Shown: positions 62,449 through 64,000 of the stretch, in pieces
How the letters are laid out: each line of letters begins with the position of its first letter
Numbering within the stretch: position 1 is the first letter of the stretch
Source of the DNA: Pseudomonas sp. ok272
GTDB lineage: Bacteria > Pseudomonadota > Gammaproteobacteria > Pseudomonadales > Pseudomonadaceae
Length of the DNA: 64,000 nt
Direction of reading: 5' to 3'
NCBI RefSeq assembly: GCF_900109995.1
Contig: NZ_FOCB01000009.1
Location: forward strand, 166,937 to 230,936
Position numbers and translations under genes: made by a program
Notes under the pieces: model-generated
Databases searched by the model: none
Seen by the model: only the letters and a program-made list of their open reading frames with translations
Told to the model about the DNA's origin: nothing

Positions 62449-62613
62449 TCCCTTCCCTAATACGGTCTCGGGTCTTATGCCCGAGTCTGACAGCGTGCGC
62501 TTTCGTTGTGCTCTGTTCGATTTTCCTACTCGAAAAATCCATACCAGCCATTAAGTGGTTGCTAAACATGGCCTAATTGGCCGGCAAATACCAGACCCCT
62601 ATAGGAATGTATC

Positions 62614-63501
62614 TCAATCGGCGGCGATCAAGGGTTTTGATTCAGGGCGCATGGTCAGGGTCGCCCCGACGGAAGCCAGAATGATGCAACAGATGGCCAT
62701 CCACTGCGCAAAAGACAGGTATTCGTGGAGAAAAACCAGGCCCGATAGCGCGCCAAACGCGGGCTCGATACTCATCAGGGTACCGAAGGTACGGGCGGGC
62801 AATCGTGTGAGGGCAATCATCTCCAGGGTGTATGGCAGGGCTGTCGATAGCACGGCCACGCCAAGAGCTATGGGGATGATGGAAAAGGTCAGCAACGAAG
62901 TCCCTGCATGGGCGATCCCGAAAGGTGTGACAAAGAGCGCGGCAATCATCACGCCGAGCGCGGCGGTCTGAACACCGTTGTCGGCACCGGCCTTCTGGCC
63001 AAACAGGATATACAGCGCCCAGCAAACACCGGCCGCCAGCGCGTATCCTGCCCCCACGAGGTCAATACTCGCGCTCGCAGCATCGGTCGGTATCAGCAGG
63101 AGCAAGCCAACGATCGCCAGGCCGATCCATAGAAAGTCGATGGCCTTGCGTGATGCATATATAGCTACCGCGAGTGGGCCAGTGAACTCCAACGCAACCG
63201 CAATACCGAGTGGAACGGTCTGTAGTGACATATAGAAGAGAAGGTTCATGCCGCCCAGCGCCGCCCCGTAGACAACGACCGTGCGCAGGGACTGGGCGGT
63301 GAGCCGAGCTTTCCAGGGGCGCAACAGCAAAATCATGATCACACTGGCGAATATCAAGCGCAGGGTCGTAGTGCCTTGCGCGCCCACGACCGGGAACATG
63401 CTTTTGGCCAGGGATGCCCCGGTCTGGATTGATGCCATGGCGATTAATAGCAGGCCAACCGGGAACAGAGTCGATGCAAGGCTGCGGGGTTGGTCATTCA
63501 T
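62614..63501 (-). CDS. rhtA: EamA-family exporter (RhtA-like)
   Basis: A 295-residue inner-membrane protein, the length of E. coli RhtA. About ten hydrophobic helices form two EamA repeats. ASIQTGASLAKSMFPVVGAQGTTTLRL, ALGGMNLLFYMSLQTVPLGIAVALEFTGPL and FGTLMSIEPAFGALSGLVFLHE are near-diagnostic for the threonine/homoserine exporter RhtA. The ATG at 63501 gives the normal start; the longer frame is rejected. The upstream region to 63660 is AT-rich and holds no gene. Confidence 0.9.
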   Translation of the reverse strand: MNDQPRSLASTLFPVGLLLIAMASIQTGASLAKSMFPVVGAQGTTTLRLIFASVIMILLLRPWKARLTAQSLRTVVVYGAALGGMNLLFYMSLQTVPLGIAVALEFTGPLAVAIYASRKAIDFLWIGLAIVGLLLLIPTDAASASIDLVGAGYALAAGVCWALYILFGQKAGADNGVQTAALGVMIAALFVTPFGIAHAGTSLLTFSIIPIALGVAVLSTALPYTLEMIALTRLPARTFGTLMSIEPAFGALSGLVFLHEYLSFAQWMAICCIILASVGATLTMRPESKPLIAAD

Positions 63502-63668
63502 TGAGGGGCGTCGTCCAGGTAATAAGGAAGCAAGGTGGTGTGCATGGAGCACATCATGCTCAAGTGCAACAGCTTGAGCAATATACTGCGCAGTGTTTGT
63601 GTCGTTTTGTGTGATAGCCCTGTTTTTAGGGCGTTCCGCCGTTTTCGATAGATAAATCAAATCAATGC

Positions 63669-63696
63669 TTGACGGGAGATCCTGGAAGTCTATAAT
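63669..63696 (+). promoter_or_regulatory. Strong sigma-70 promoter, first of three
   Basis: TTGACG (63669-63674), a 16-base spacer and TATAAT (63691-63696). It heads an untranslated region that extends to the window edge. Confidence 0.75.
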
Positions 63697-63871
63697 TCGC
63701 CCCACTTCCGGCGCAGTCGAAACGGAAAACTCCTTGGTAAACAAAGAGTTATGCAGTTTTCGGCAGCAGGTTGCTTCAGTTCATCGAAGCCTGGAAGGAG
63801 TTGTTAGGGTCGGCTGGTTTGACACTATCAACGGTTCGATCTTCTCGGTCGAAAGCGGCGAGAAAGAGGTG

Positions 63872-63899
63872 TTGACAGCAGCGTGTAACGCTGTAGAAT
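63872..63899 (+). promoter_or_regulatory. Strong sigma-70 promoter, second (rrn P1-like)
   Basis: A perfect -35 TTGACA (63872-63877), a 16-base spacer and a -10 TAGAAT (63894-63899). The sequence and spacing resemble ribosomal RNA promoters of Pseudomonas. Confidence 0.8.
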
Positions 63900-63980
63900 T
63901 CGCCTCCCGCTGACGAGAGATTGGAAGCGCAAGTGGTTGAAGTTGCAAGGGAAACTTTGAAAGCTTCTTAAAATAACCGC

Positions 63981-64000
63981 TTGACAGTAACAGAGGCTGC
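63981..64000 (+). promoter_or_regulatory. Third promoter, cut by the window edge (rrn P2-like)
   Basis: A -35 TTGACA (63981-63986) is followed by 14 bases before the sequence ends, so its -10 lies outside. The repeated strong promoters suggest that an rRNA operon begins just to the right. Confidence 0.6.

Overview
The window is chromosomal DNA from a fluorescent Pseudomonas, most likely the P. fluorescens group. Evidence: many copies of the GTGGGAGCGAGCCTGCTCGCGA-type REP sequence arranged as inverted pairs, a pvdS-type pyoverdine sigma factor with a Fur box, an acyclic terpene (atu) cluster, and gene neighbourhoods that resemble P. aeruginosa (soxR with its monooxygenase target; dsbG-dsbE-dsbD beside dsbR-dsbS). 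Most of it is ordinary GC-rich core genome. There is no prophage, CRISPR array, tRNA gene or complete insertion sequence.

Layout. 1-9.5 kb: a spermidine synthase-like gene cut by the left edge, a crotonase-family enzyme, a DEAD-box helicase with a structured leader, a ring-cleavage dioxygenase, tpm, htpX, alaA, msrB, and a peroxide-defence pair (glutathione peroxidase and an OhrR-type MarR repressor with two tandem operators). 9.3-21.3 kb is a signalling block: a hybrid kinase whose 3' end lies in a palindromic element, an AAA-type ATPase with a free-methionine-sulfoxide reductase, a large HD-GYP protein, and a BvgS/RocS-like unorthodox kinase with a LuxR-type response regulator and a receiver-only protein. 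21.5-30.6 kb: dgt, a yqjDEK-like membrane operon, a glutaredoxin, a small unknown gene behind a LexA box, a pseudouridine synthase, mobA/moaB/moeA for molybdenum cofactor, and a YegS-type lipid kinase. 30.6-36.4 kb: a NarX/NarL-type pair, a degenerate HPt-like protein, cheV behind a FliA-type promoter, a MOSC protein, ppnP and a 3'-5' exonuclease.

36.4-45.6 kb is the atu locus: atuA-B-C-D-E-F on the minus strand and the divergent repressor gene atuR. Together these genes carry terpenoyl-CoA oxidation, biotin-dependent carboxylation and hydration for citronellol/geraniol breakdown. 45.7-48.1 kb holds a solitary periplasmic binding protein, pvdS and an alpha/beta hydrolase. 48.2-54.6 kb is a periplasmic thiol-redox locus (dsbG, a TlpA-like dsbE, dsbD) with its two-component pair dsbR-dsbS. 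A gene for a complete four-blade hemopexin-like protein, visibly poorer in GC than its neighbours, is inserted between the divergent halves of this locus. A REP cluster with a duplicated segment follows.

55.2-63.5 kb: a VOC protein, soxR and its target promoter, a cysteine desulfurase, an Xaa-Pro aminopeptidase, a TetR-controlled SDR/isomerase pair, a small lipoprotein and an RhtA-like exporter. The last 350 bases carry three strong sigma-70 promoters, the last cut by the window edge. They look like the start of a ribosomal RNA operon that lies outside the window.

The points most worth following are the hemopexin-like insertion in the dsb locus with a direct-repeat candidate operator, the LexA-boxed unknown gene, the palindromic element that supplies stop codons to two convergent genes, and the degenerate HPt protein beside cheV.
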